From contig NZ_JAGINM010000041.1 of NCBI RefSeq assembly GCF_017876095.1, forward strand, positions 1 through 34,617: a stretch of DNA of 34,617 bases. Reading direction: 5' to 3'. The first letter of the stretch is position 1, and the number at the start of each line of letters is the position of its first letter. Source of the stretch: Azospirillum agricola. GTDB lineage: Bacteria; Pseudomonadota; Alphaproteobacteria; Azospirillales; Azospirillaceae. This document shows positions 12,312 through 19,907 of the stretch, piece after piece. The notes below the pieces were generated by a model, which did not search any database, was not told where the DNA came from, and was given only the letters and a program-made list of their open reading frames with translations. The position numbers and the translations under genes were made by a program.

Positions 12312-13214
12312 TTACCCGCCCGCCTCCGCCCGCGCGGTGTCGAGCAGCCAGCGGCGGAAGGCGGCGAGCGGCGGGTGGTTGGCCTTGCCGCGCGGGTGCA
12401 CGAGGTAATAGGCCCGCGCGCTGCGGTGCGGCCGGTCGATCGCCGGCACCAGGGCGCCGTCGGCCAGTTCGCCGCGCACCAGCAGGGTCGGCAGCAGCGC
12501 CACCCCCAGCCCGGCCTCGGCCGCCTGTGCGGTGGTGGCGAACTGTTCGAAGAACATGCCGGCGCCGGTGTGCGGCGGCGCCCCCTGCGCCGCGAACCAG
12601 TCGGCCCAGGAATCCGGCCGCGTGCTGGTGTGCAGCAGCGGGAGCGCCAGCAGGTCGGCCGGCTCCGCGATCGGATGCGCCTTCAGGAAGGACGGCGCGC
12701 AGACCGGCAGCATCGTCTCGTCCATCAGGGGGTCGCAGACCGCGTCCGGCCAGTCGCCCAGCCCGTAATGGATCGCCGCGTCGAGGTCGTGGGTGCGGAA
12801 GTCGAAGGGCGCCAGCTTGGTGGTGAAGTGGATGGTGACGTGCGGATGCGCCTCCTGGAAGGCCGGCAGGCGCGGCACCAGCCAGCGCGTCCCGAAGGTC
12901 GGCAGGATGGCGAGGTGCAGCTCGCCACCCTTGGGCGCCGCGATCGTCCGCACCGTCGCCGCCGCGATCTGGCGCAGCGCGTCGCGGATCGGCTCGGCGT
13001 AGAGCGCGCCGGTCGGGGTCAGGGTGACGCGCTGCCCCTTGCGGGTGAACAGCGGCGTGCCGATCTGGTCCTCGAGCGCCTTGATCTGGCGGCTGACGGC
13101 GCCCTGGGTCAGCGACAGCTCGCCCGCCGCCGCGGTGAAGCTGCCGGTGCGCGCCGCCGCTTCGAAGGCGGTCAGCGCGCTCATGGAGGGAAGGAGGCGC
13201 CGTTGCAGATCCAT
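12312..13214 (-). CDS. LysR-family transcriptional regulator (GcvA-like)
   Basis: A 300-residue regulator. The N-terminal winged helix-turn-helix is seen in LPSMSALTAFEAAARTGSFTAAAGELSLTQGAVSRQIKALEDQIGTPLFTRKGQRVTLT (about residues 8-67). A two-lobed effector-binding domain follows. Start ATG at 13214 has TAGGAA just upstream on the minus strand; an upstream in-frame Met would add 16 residues not typical of the family. It is divergent from the ThDP-enzyme/ALDH operon starting at 13375, with a T-N11-A palindrome between them, so it most likely controls that operon and itself. The effector is unknown. Confidence 0.92.
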   Translation of the reverse strand: MDLQRRLLPSMSALTAFEAAARTGSFTAAAGELSLTQGAVSRQIKALEDQIGTPLFTRKGQRVTLTPTGALYAEPIRDALRQIAAATVRTIAAPKGGELHLAILPTFGTRWLVPRLPAFQEAHPHVTIHFTTKLAPFDFRTHDLDAAIHYGLGDWPDAVCDPLMDETMLPVCAPSFLKAHPIAEPADLLALPLLHTSTRPDSWADWFAAQGAPPHTGAGMFFEQFATTAQAAEAGLGVALLPTLLVRGELADGALVPAIDRPHRSARAYYLVHPRGKANHPPLAAFRRWLLDTARAEAGG

Positions 13215-13243
13215 GCGGATTCCTAGCACGGCGCAAGGCGTCA

Positions 13244-13266
13244 GGTCATTACCTCCGCTCATGACC
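13244..13266. promoter_or_regulatory. LysR-type operator candidate between the regulator and the ThDP/ALDH operon
   Basis: Perfect dyad GGTCAT (13244-13249), 11 bases, ATGACC (13261-13266). This is exactly the T-N11-A form that LysR-type regulators recognise. It sits in the 160-base divergent promoter region, 30 bases upstream of the lysR start and about 110 bases upstream of the ThDP-enzyme start. Confidence 0.6.
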
Positions 13267-13374
13267 GGCGGAAAGAAAGTCGGTTGCGGCGGGACGCGCG
13301 ACGGGGCACCGTCGCAAGGTCGCGATTTGGGCGCAAACTGGGACGGCCCAGGACGGAACAGGGGCGAGGGACCG

Positions 13375-15033
13375 ATGAAGAGCGGTGGTCAGTTGGTCGT
13401 CGAGGCGCTGGAGGCGCAGGGCGTGCGGCGGGTGTTCGGCGTGCCGGGCGAGAGCTATCTCGCCGTGCTGGACGCGCTGCACGACAGCCCCATCGAGATG
13501 GTCGTCTGCCGCCACGAGGGCGGGGCCGCCATGATGGCGGAGGCCCAGGCCAAGCTGACCGGCCGCCCCGGCGTCTGCCTCGTCACCCGCGGCCCCGGCG
13601 CCACCAACGCCGCATCGGGCATCCACGTCGCCCAGCAGGACGAGACGCCGCTGGTCGTGCTGGTCGGCCAGATCGAGCGCGGCATGCGCGGCCGCGACGC
13701 CTTCCAGGAGGTCGATTACGGCAAGCTGTTCGGCGGCATGGCCAAGTGGGTCGCCGAGATCGACAGCGCCGACCGCGTGCCGGAGATGATCTCGCGCGCC
13801 TTCCACACCGCGATGGCCGGCCGCCCCGGCCCGGTGGTGCTGGCGCTGCCCGAGGACACGCTGACCGAGACCGCCGACGCCGCCGTGCCCCTGCGCGCCG
13901 AGGCGGTGGAGAGCGCGCCGACCCCGGCCCAGGTCGCCGAGTTCGGCCGGCTGCTCGCCAAGGCCGAGCGCCCGCTGCTGGTCGTCGGCGGCTCGCGCTG
14001 GACCGAGGAGTCCGTCGCCGCGCTGCGCGGCTTCGCCGAGCGCTTCTCGCTGCCGGTGGCGGTCACCTTCCGCCGCCAGATGCTGTTCGACCACGGCCAC
14101 CCGCTCTACGCCGGCGACATCGGGCTGGGCATCAACCCGAAGCTGTCGGCGCTGGTGGCGGACAGCGACCTGCTGATCCTGCTGGGCGACCGCTTCTCCG
14201 AGGTGCCGTCGCAGAGCTACACGCTGCTCGGCATCCCCGATCCGGGCAAGGCGGTGGTGCATGTCCATCCCGGCGCCGAGGAGATCGGCCGCGTCCACCG
14301 CCCGGCGCTGGGCGTGGTGGCGACGCCGGGCGCCTTCCTCGACGCCGTGTCCGCCCTGACGGTGCCGCCGTCACCCGGCTGGGCCGCCCGCGCCGAAACC
14401 GCCCACGCCGCCTACGAGGCCTGGAGCACCCCGCCGGAAAGCGGTCCGGGCGAGGTCCAGATGGGCACGATCATGGCCTGGCTGAACGGCCGGCTGGCCG
14501 ACGACGCCATCTTCACCAACGGCGCCGGCAACTACGCCACCTGGATCCACCGCTTCCGCCGCTTCCGCCGCTTCGGCACCCAGGCGGCGCCGGTCTGCGG
14601 CTCGATGGGCTACGGCCTGCCGGCCGCCGTCGCCGCCAAGCTGGAGCACCGCGAGCGCGACGTGCTGTGCTTCGCCGGCGACGGCTGCTTCCAGATGACC
14701 GGGCTGGAGTTCGGCACCGCCGTGCAGGAGGGCGCCGCAATCCTCGTGCTGGTGATCGACAACGGCATGTACGGCACCATCCGCATGCACCAGGAGCGCG
14801 AGTATCCCGGCCGCGTCTCGGGCACGCAGCTGCGCAACCCGGACTTCGCCGCCTTCGCCCGCGCCTACGGCGGCCATGGCGAGACGGTGGAGCGCACCGA
14901 CGAGTTCGCCCCGGCCTTCGAGCGCGCCCGCGCGTCCGGCCTGCCCGCCATCATCCATGTGAAGATCGATCCCGAGGCGCTGACGCCGACCCGGACCCTG
15001 TCCGAGATCCGCGCCGCCGGCGCCGCGCGCTAA
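13375..15033 (+). CDS. Thiamine-diphosphate-dependent enzyme, acetolactate synthase-like
   Basis: A 552-residue enzyme of the acetolactate synthase/2-oxo acid decarboxylase superfamily. The N-terminal pyrimidine-binding domain has VFGVPGESYLAVLDAL and the activating Glu48 in RHEGGAAMMAEA. A central domain runs over about residues 190-330. The C-terminal diphosphate-binding domain has GDG at 435-437 and Asn463 in VIDNGMYG, the standard GDG-X26-N metal/ThDP motif. It is not fused to any other domain, and no small regulatory subunit gene is adjacent, which argues against a biosynthetic acetolactate synthase. Start ATG 13375 follows GAGGG; the open frame upstream to 13024 runs into the LysR gene and is rejected. 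The stop is 25 bases before the ALDH start, so the two form an operon, probably catabolic. A 2-oxo acid decarboxylase role is inference. Confidence 0.88.
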   Translation: MKSGGQLVVEALEAQGVRRVFGVPGESYLAVLDALHDSPIEMVVCRHEGGAAMMAEAQAKLTGRPGVCLVTRGPGATNAASGIHVAQQDETPLVVLVGQIERGMRGRDAFQEVDYGKLFGGMAKWVAEIDSADRVPEMISRAFHTAMAGRPGPVVLALPEDTLTETADAAVPLRAEAVESAPTPAQVAEFGRLLAKAERPLLVVGGSRWTEESVAALRGFAERFSLPVAVTFRRQMLFDHGHPLYAGDIGLGINPKLSALVADSDLLILLGDRFSEVPSQSYTLLGIPDPGKAVVHVHPGAEEIGRVHRPALGVVATPGAFLDAVSALTVPPSPGWAARAETAHAAYEAWSTPPESGPGEVQMGTIMAWLNGRLADDAIFTNGAGNYATWIHRFRRFRRFGTQAAPVCGSMGYGLPAAVAAKLEHRERDVLCFAGDGCFQMTGLEFGTAVQEGAAILVLVIDNGMYGTIRMHQEREYPGRVSGTQLRNPDFAAFARAYGGHGETVERTDEFAPAFERARASGLPAIIHVKIDPEALTPTRTLSEIRAAGAAR

Positions 15034-15058
15034 GAGTTTGTCAAAAGGAGCCACCCCG

Positions 15059-16570
15059 GTGCAGCACAGCGACATCCTTTCCCGTTTCGGCCTGAGCCAG
15101 ACAAACGGTTCCTCCTCGACCGGCGCCGGGCTGACCGCGCGGTCTCCGGTGGACGGCTCCACGCTCGCCACCGTCGCCGAGACCAGCCCGTCCCAGGTGC
15201 CGGACATCGTCGCCAACGCCGCCCGCGCCTTCGAGGCGTGGCGCTCGGTGCCCGCCCCGCGCCGCGGCGAGCTGGTCCGCCTGCTCGGCGAGGAGCTGCG
15301 CGCCGCCAAGGAGGATCTCGGCCGTCTGGTGTCGCTGGAGGCCGGCAAGATCTACCAGGAGGGCCTCGGCGAGGTCCAGGAGATGATCGACATCTGCGAC
15401 TTCGCGGTCGGCCTCTCCCGCCAGCTCTACGGCCTGACCATCGCCTCGGAGCGCCCCGGCCACGCCATGCGCGAGACCTGGCACCCGATGGGCCCCTGCC
15501 TCGTCATCTCGGCCTTCAACTTCCCGGTCGCGGTGTGGTCGTGGAACGCGGCGCTCGCGCTGGTCTGCGGCGATCCGGTGATCTGGAAGCCGTCGGAGAA
15601 GACCCCGCTGACCGCCGCCGCCTGCCAGGTGATCTTCGAGCGCGCCGCCGCCCGCTTCGGCGACGCCCCGGCCAACCTGTCCCAGCTCGTCCAGGGCGGC
15701 CGCGCCGTCGGCGAGGCGCTGGTGGCGCATCCCGGCCTGCCGCTGGTCTCGGCCACCGGCTCGACCCGCATGGGCCGCGAGGTCGCCAAGTCGGTCGCCG
15801 ACCGCTTCGGCCGCACCATCCTGGAGCTGGGCGGCAACAACGCGATGATCGTGGCGCCCTCGGCCGACCTCGACATGGCGCTGCGGGCGATCCTGTTCTC
15901 GGCCGTCGGCACCTGCGGCCAGCGCTGCACGACGCTGCGCCGCCTGATCGTCCACAAGGAGGTGGCGCCCAAGCTGCTGCCGCGCCTGAAGTCGGCCTAC
16001 GGTTCGGTTCCCATCGGCAACCCGCTGGAGAGCGGCGTCCTGATGGGCCCGCTGGTCGACGCCGACGCCTTCAAGGCGATGCAGTCGGCCCTTGAGAAGG
16101 CCAAGGCCGAGGGCGGCACCGTCACCGGCGGCGCCCGCACCCTGACCGACCGCTTCCCCGACGCCTTCTACGTCACCCCGGCCATCGTCGAGATGCCCGG
16201 CCAGACCGAGGTGGTGCGGCACGAGACCTTCGCGCCGATCCTCTACGTGCTGACCTACGAGACGCTCGACGAGGCCATCGCGTTGCAGAACGCGGTGCCG
16301 CAGGGCCTGTCCTCCTGCATCTTCTCGACCGACGTCCGCGAGACGGAGCGCTTCCTGTCGGCGGCGGGCTCGGACTGCGGCATCGCCAACGTCAACATCG
16401 GGCCGAGCGGGGCCGAGATCGGCGGCGCCTTCGGCGGCGAGAAGGACACCGGCGGCGGGCGCGAGTCCGGCTCCGACGCCTGGAAGGCCTACATGCGTCG
16501 CCAGACCGCGACCGTGAACTACTCCCAGGCGCTGCCGCTGGCCCAGGGCATCAAGTTCGATCTGGGCTGA
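15059..16570 (+). CDS. ALDH7-family aldehyde dehydrogenase (probable alpha-aminoadipic semialdehyde / piperideine-6-carboxylate dehydrogenase)
   Basis: A 503-residue NAD(P)-dependent aldehyde dehydrogenase. Catalytic Cys290 lies in GTCGQRCTT and general base Glu256 in LELGGNNAMIV. The C-terminus (NIGPSGAEIGGAFGGEKDTGGGRESGSDAWKAYMRRQTATVNYS...LPLAQGIKF) closely matches the antiquitin/AmaB branch, which oxidises alpha-aminoadipate semialdehyde (in equilibrium with piperideine-6-carboxylate) in lysine and pipecolate breakdown. Start GTG 15059 is chosen because AAAAGGAG (15043-15050) lies 8 bases upstream; the TTG at 15038 is upstream of that site. It is cotranscribed with the ThDP enzyme. Family assignment is strong; the lysine role is inferred from the subfamily and not from neighbouring lysine genes, which are absent. 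Confidence 0.9.
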   Translation: MQHSDILSRFGLSQTNGSSSTGAGLTARSPVDGSTLATVAETSPSQVPDIVANAARAFEAWRSVPAPRRGELVRLLGEELRAAKEDLGRLVSLEAGKIYQEGLGEVQEMIDICDFAVGLSRQLYGLTIASERPGHAMRETWHPMGPCLVISAFNFPVAVWSWNAALALVCGDPVIWKPSEKTPLTAAACQVIFERAAARFGDAPANLSQLVQGGRAVGEALVAHPGLPLVSATGSTRMGREVAKSVADRFGRTILELGGNNAMIVAPSADLDMALRAILFSAVGTCGQRCTTLRRLIVHKEVAPKLLPRLKSAYGSVPIGNPLESGVLMGPLVDADAFKAMQSALEKAKAEGGTVTGGARTLTDRFPDAFYVTPAIVEMPGQTEVVRHETFAPILYVLTYETLDEAIALQNAVPQGLSSCIFSTDVRETERFLSAAGSDCGIANVNIGPSGAEIGGAFGGEKDTGGGRESGSDAWKAYMRRQTATVNYSQALPLAQGIKFDLG

Positions 16571-16597
16571 TCGCCCTTTTCGTCCGGATCCTTGGAA

Positions 16598-16716
16598 CTC
16601 CCTCTCCCGCCCCGGGAGAGGGGGGCGCCGAAGGTGCCGGATGAGGGGTGACACAAGGATCCAGGCGCCTTGTGTCTTGGAGAACCCTTCACCCTTCCCC
16701 GGGGCGGGAGAGGGAG
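16598..16716. repeat. 119-bp palindromic element between convergent genes, probable bidirectional terminator
   Basis: The outer arms are a perfect 19-bp inverted repeat: CTCCCTCTCCCGCCCCGGG at 16598-16616 and its complement at 16698-16716. Inside is a second stem, GACACAAG (16650-16657) with CTTGTGTC (16669-16676). The left arm can also fold on its own: CCCTCTCCCG (16600-16609) with CGGGAGAGGG (16613-16622). It fills the 151-base gap between the ALDH gene (plus) and the NfeD gene (minus), so it could stop transcription from both sides. It resembles the facing hairpins at 6841-6928. Confidence 0.75.
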
Positions 16717-16721
16717 ACGGG

Positions 16722-17171
16722 TCACCGCTCCTGCGACGCCTCGCCCCCCGCGTCGCGCAGCAGCAGGATCATGCCGCGATGGCCGGCGACGGTCATCGAC
16801 GCGCCCGCCGGCCGGTCCGGCCCCTCGACCCGCCACAGCGTGTCGCCGATGAAGACGCGCCCCTGGCCGTTCACGATCGGATCGCCCAGCGTCACCACCC
16901 GGCCGACAAGCTGGCCGGCCCGGTCGTTGACGTCGTTGGGCTCCGCCGCCGCCGGCTTCCAGCGGGCGTAGGCGATGGCGGCGCCGATGGCGACCGCCGA
17001 CAGGACGGTGAAGAGCGCCAGCTCGGTCATCGGCGGCCAGCCGCCCGACAGCCACGCCGCCAGCGCGGTGGCCAGCGCCGCCCCGCCGAACCAGATCAGG
17101 AAGATTCCGGGAACGACCAGTTCGAGGGCCGCCAGGGCGACCCCGATCGCGGTCCAGAGCAGCGGCGACAT
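16722..17171 (-). CDS. NfeD-like membrane protein
   Basis: A 149-residue protein with the short-NfeD layout. Three hydrophobic helices lie in the first 70 residues (LLWTAIGVALAALELVVPGIFLIWFGGAALATALAAWL and LALFTVLSAVAIGAAIAYARW). A C-terminal OB-fold like domain follows (residues about 88-140: GRVVTLGDPIVNGQGRVFIGDTLWRVEG). The ELVVPGIFLIWFG stretch is typical of the family. Start ATG at 17171 has GTGAGG upstream and lies only 4 bases after the stop of the SPFH gene, so the two are cotranscribed. In E. coli the corresponding pair is QmcA/YbbK; NfeD partners are thought to act with stomatin-like proteins in membrane organisation. Confidence 0.88.
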   Translation of the reverse strand: MSPLLWTAIGVALAALELVVPGIFLIWFGGAALATALAAWLSGGWPPMTELALFTVLSAVAIGAAIAYARWKPAAAEPNDVNDRAGQLVGRVVTLGDPIVNGQGRVFIGDTLWRVEGPDRPAGASMTVAGHRGMILLLRDAGGEASQER

Positions 17172-17175
17172 CGCC

Positions 17176-18135
17176 TCACGCCCCGCCACCGGGCGTGGAC
17201 CACGGCCCCGGCTGCGGCTGCGGCACGGCCCTCGCACCGCCGGGCGATGCGGCTGGGCTGGCAGGAACGGCGTCGCGCAGGATCTCGCTCAGCCCGGCCA
17301 GCGCCCCGGCGACGCCCGCCATCTCGACCGGCAGCACCATGGTCTTCTGGTTGGGCGAGTCGGCGAAGGCCTTGAGCGCCTCCATGTATTTCTGGCCGAG
17401 AAAGTAGCCGAGCGCCTGGCTCGACCCGTTGGCCACCGCTTCGGACACCAGCCGCGTCGCCTTGGCCTCGGCCTCGGCCAGCCGCTCGCGCGCCTCGGCC
17501 TCCAGCTTGGCGGCCTCCAGCTTGCCCTGGGCGATGCGGATCTGGCTTTCCTTCTCCGCGTCGGCCTCGAGGATCTGGGCGCGCCGGTCGCGCTCGGCCT
17601 TGAGCTGGCGCCCCATGGCCTGGACGATGTCGGCCGGCGGCGTGATGTCGCGCAGCTCGATGCGGGTGATGCGCACGCCCCAGGAGGCCGTCGCCTCGTC
17701 CACCGCGCGCAACAGCGAGGCGTTGATCCGCTCGCGCTGGCTCAGCAGCTCGTCGAGATCCATCGAGCCCATCACCGTGCGGATGGTGGTCATCGCCAGC
17801 GTCTGGATCGCGCGCTGGAGGTCGCTGACCTCGTAGGTCGCCTTCGTCGGGTCGAGCACCTGGAAATAGAGCACGCCGTCGGCGACGACCGCCGCGTTGT
17901 CCTTGGTGATCACGCTCTGCTCGGGTACGTCCACCAACGTCTCGCGCATGTCGACGCGGGCCCGCACCGAGCTGATGATCGGCACGATGACGTTGAAGCC
18001 CGGGACCAGCGTCTCATGGTAGCGGCCGAGCCGCTCGACGATGAAATGGAAGCCCTGCGGCACGATCTTGACGCTGGTCAGGGCGAAGACGACGACGAAC
18101 ACCAGGGCGATGATGACGAGGGTGGCGAATTCCAT
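17176..18135 (-). CDS. SPFH/band-7 (stomatin, QmcA-like) membrane protein
   Basis: A 319-residue protein. One N-terminal membrane anchor (LVIIALVFVVVFALTSV, residues about 6-22) is followed by the SPFH domain: IVPQGFHFIVERLGRYHETLVPGFNVIVPI, DMRETLVDVPEQSVITKDNAAVVADGVLYFQVLDP and ELRDITPP. Next is a long alanine/glutamate-rich coiled coil (RQLKAERDRRAQILEADAEKESQIRIAQGKLEAAKLEAEARERLAEAEAKA), then a Pro/Gly-rich C-terminal tail. These proteins form large oligomers in the membrane. It precedes the NfeD gene in the same transcript. An AAAGGATG ribosome binding site lies just upstream of ATG 18135. The divergent neighbour is xdhA. Confidence 0.93.
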   Translation of the reverse strand: MEFATLVIIALVFVVVFALTSVKIVPQGFHFIVERLGRYHETLVPGFNVIVPIISSVRARVDMRETLVDVPEQSVITKDNAAVVADGVLYFQVLDPTKATYEVSDLQRAIQTLAMTTIRTVMGSMDLDELLSQRERINASLLRAVDEATASWGVRITRIELRDITPPADIVQAMGRQLKAERDRRAQILEADAEKESQIRIAQGKLEAAKLEAEARERLAEAEAKATRLVSEAVANGSSQALGYFLGQKYMEALKAFADSPNQKTMVLPVEMAGVAGALAGLSEILRDAVPASPAASPGGARAVPQPQPGPWSTPGGGA

Positions 18136-18325
18136 GGGCGCATCATCCTTTGGGTGGAAAATGGGTTTCGCGCGATGCCGGGCCTTCCCAAGGCTTCGAT
18201 CATAGGATGCGGCATCGCGCCGGTCGACGCCATCCGACGGATGGCCGCAAGGCCGCCGGTTTGCGGCGCCCGTCCGCCATCCCCATGTTCAGCAAAGGAC
18301 CTTCGCGGATCGTTTGAAAGTCTTT

Positions 18326-18365
18326 TCACCGGCCCCGCTCTGGTGAGAGGCTTCACGCTGGTGAA
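18326..18365. promoter_or_regulatory. Dyad symmetries upstream of xdhA, candidate operator
   Basis: TCACC (18326-18330) is matched by GGTGA (18342-18346), and TTCAC (18352-18356) by GTGAA (18361-18365). The four half-sites share a TCAC/GTGA core. They end 55 bases before the xdhA start, inside the 284-base divergent region between the SPFH and xdhA genes; the rest of that region shows no gene. A regulator binding here could control purine catabolism, but none is encoded next to it. Confidence 0.4.
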
Positions 18366-18419
18366 ATACTCGGCCGCCAGCCATCCGCATCCGTCCGCCA
18401 CGAACCACCGGGATGATCC

Positions 18420-19907
18420 ATGCGCGACAGCCTCCGCTTCTATCTTGGTGACGAGCTTCGGGAAATCCGCGACGTCGATCCGACGCTGACGGTCCTCGAC
18501 TGGCTGCGCCTGTCCGAACGGCGCCTCGGCACCAAGGAGGGCTGCGCGGAGGGCGACTGCGGGGCCTGCACCGTGGTGGTCGGCCGGCTCACCGAAGACA
18601 GCCAAGGCGGCAAAAGCGTCCGTTACGAGGCGGTGAACGCCTGCATCCGCTTCCTGGCCACGCTCGACGGCTGCCAACTCCTGACCGTCGAGCATCTGAA
18701 AGGCCCGGACGGCGCCCTGCACCCGGTGCAGCGGGCGCTGGTCGAGCATCACGGCTCGCAATGCGGCTTCTGCACGCCGGGCTTCGTGATGTCGCTGTTC
18801 GCGCTCTACCTCAACGAGGACCGGCCCGACGAGCGGCGCATCGACGACGCGCTGGCCGGCAACCTGTGCCGCTGCACCGGCTACGCGCCGATCGTCCAGG
18901 CCGCCCGCGCCATGCACGACCTCGGCGACCGGACGGCCGACCGCTTCAACGACCGCGCCGCCACCGCCGCCCGGCTGAAGGCGCTGGCCGATGAAGAGAT
19001 CCTCAGCGTCGGCAGCGGCGACCGCCGCTTCCTCGCCCCCGCCACCAGTGCGCAATTGGCCGAGCTGCTGCTCGGCCACCCCGACGCCACCATCGTCGCC
19101 GGCTCGACCGACGTCGGGCTGTGGGTGACCAAGTTCCAGCGCGTGCTGAGCATTGTCCTGTACACCGGCCGTGTCACCGAGCTGCGCCGCGTCGCCGACA
19201 CCGGCGACGCGCTGGAGATCGGCGCCGGCGCCACCTACAGCGAGGCCGCCCCGGCCATCGCCGCCCTCTACCCGGACTTCGGCGAGCTGATCCGCCGCAT
19301 CGGCGCCGAGCAGGTGCGCAACATGGGGACCATCGGCGGCAACATCGCCAACGGCTCGCCCATCGGCGACACGCCGCCGGCGCTGATCGCCGCCGGGGCC
19401 GCGCTGCGGCTGCGCCGGGGCGACGCGACGCGCACCCTTCCGCTGGAAGAGTTCTTCCTCGCCTACGGCAAGCAGGACCGGCGGCCGGACGAGTTCGTCG
19501 AGGCGGTCATCCTGCCCAAACCGGCGCCGGGCGCGCGCTTCCGTGCCTACAAGATCGCCAAACGCTTCGACCAGGACATTTCGGCGGTCTGCGGCGCCTT
19601 TCGGCTGAGCTTGGACGAGTCCGGCAACGTCGCCGGCATCCGCATCGCCTTCGGCGGCATGGCGGGCGTGCCCAAGCGCGCCGCCGGGGCCGAGGCGGCG
19701 CTGATCGGCCAGCCCTGGAGCGAGGCCAGCGTGCACGCCGCCATGGCCGCGCTGAAGGCCGATTTCACGCCGCTGAGCGACTGGCGGGCCAGCGCCGGCT
19801 ACCGCGCCGAGGTGGCCGCGAATTTGCTACTGCGGTTCCATGTCGAGACCACCGACCCGGCGACGGAAACCCGCCTGGTCGGCGACCGGAGGCTGGCCCA
19901 TGCCTGA
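18420..19907 (+). CDS. xdhA: Xanthine dehydrogenase, iron-sulfur/FAD subunit
   Basis: The small subunit of the molybdenum hydroxylase that oxidises hypoxanthine to xanthine and urate. At 495 residues it carries two [2Fe-2S] clusters and FAD. The plant-type cluster cysteines are 42, 47 and 50 (CAEGDCGAC) and 75; the second cluster has 115, 118 (CGFCTPG), 150 and 152 (LCRCTG). The FAD domain follows with DATIVAGSTDVGLWVTK, RNMGTIGGNIANGSPIGDTPP and a C-terminal CO-dehydrogenase-flavoprotein-like domain (AYKIAKRFDQDISAVCGAFR). The Fe-S and FAD domains are fused, as in Rhodobacter XdhA. ATG 18420 follows GGGATGA. Its last codons overlap the start of xdhB by 8 bases, indicating translational coupling. 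Confidence 0.96.
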   Translation: MRDSLRFYLGDELREIRDVDPTLTVLDWLRLSERRLGTKEGCAEGDCGACTVVVGRLTEDSQGGKSVRYEAVNACIRFLATLDGCQLLTVEHLKGPDGALHPVQRALVEHHGSQCGFCTPGFVMSLFALYLNEDRPDERRIDDALAGNLCRCTGYAPIVQAARAMHDLGDRTADRFNDRAATAARLKALADEEILSVGSGDRRFLAPATSAQLAELLLGHPDATIVAGSTDVGLWVTKFQRVLSIVLYTGRVTELRRVADTGDALEIGAGATYSEAAPAIAALYPDFGELIRRIGAEQVRNMGTIGGNIANGSPIGDTPPALIAAGAALRLRRGDATRTLPLEEFFLAYGKQDRRPDEFVEAVILPKPAPGARFRAYKIAKRFDQDISAVCGAFRLSLDESGNVAGIRIAFGGMAGVPKRAAGAEAALIGQPWSEASVHAAMAALKADFTPLSDWRASAGYRAEVAANLLLRFHVETTDPATETRLVGDRRLAHA

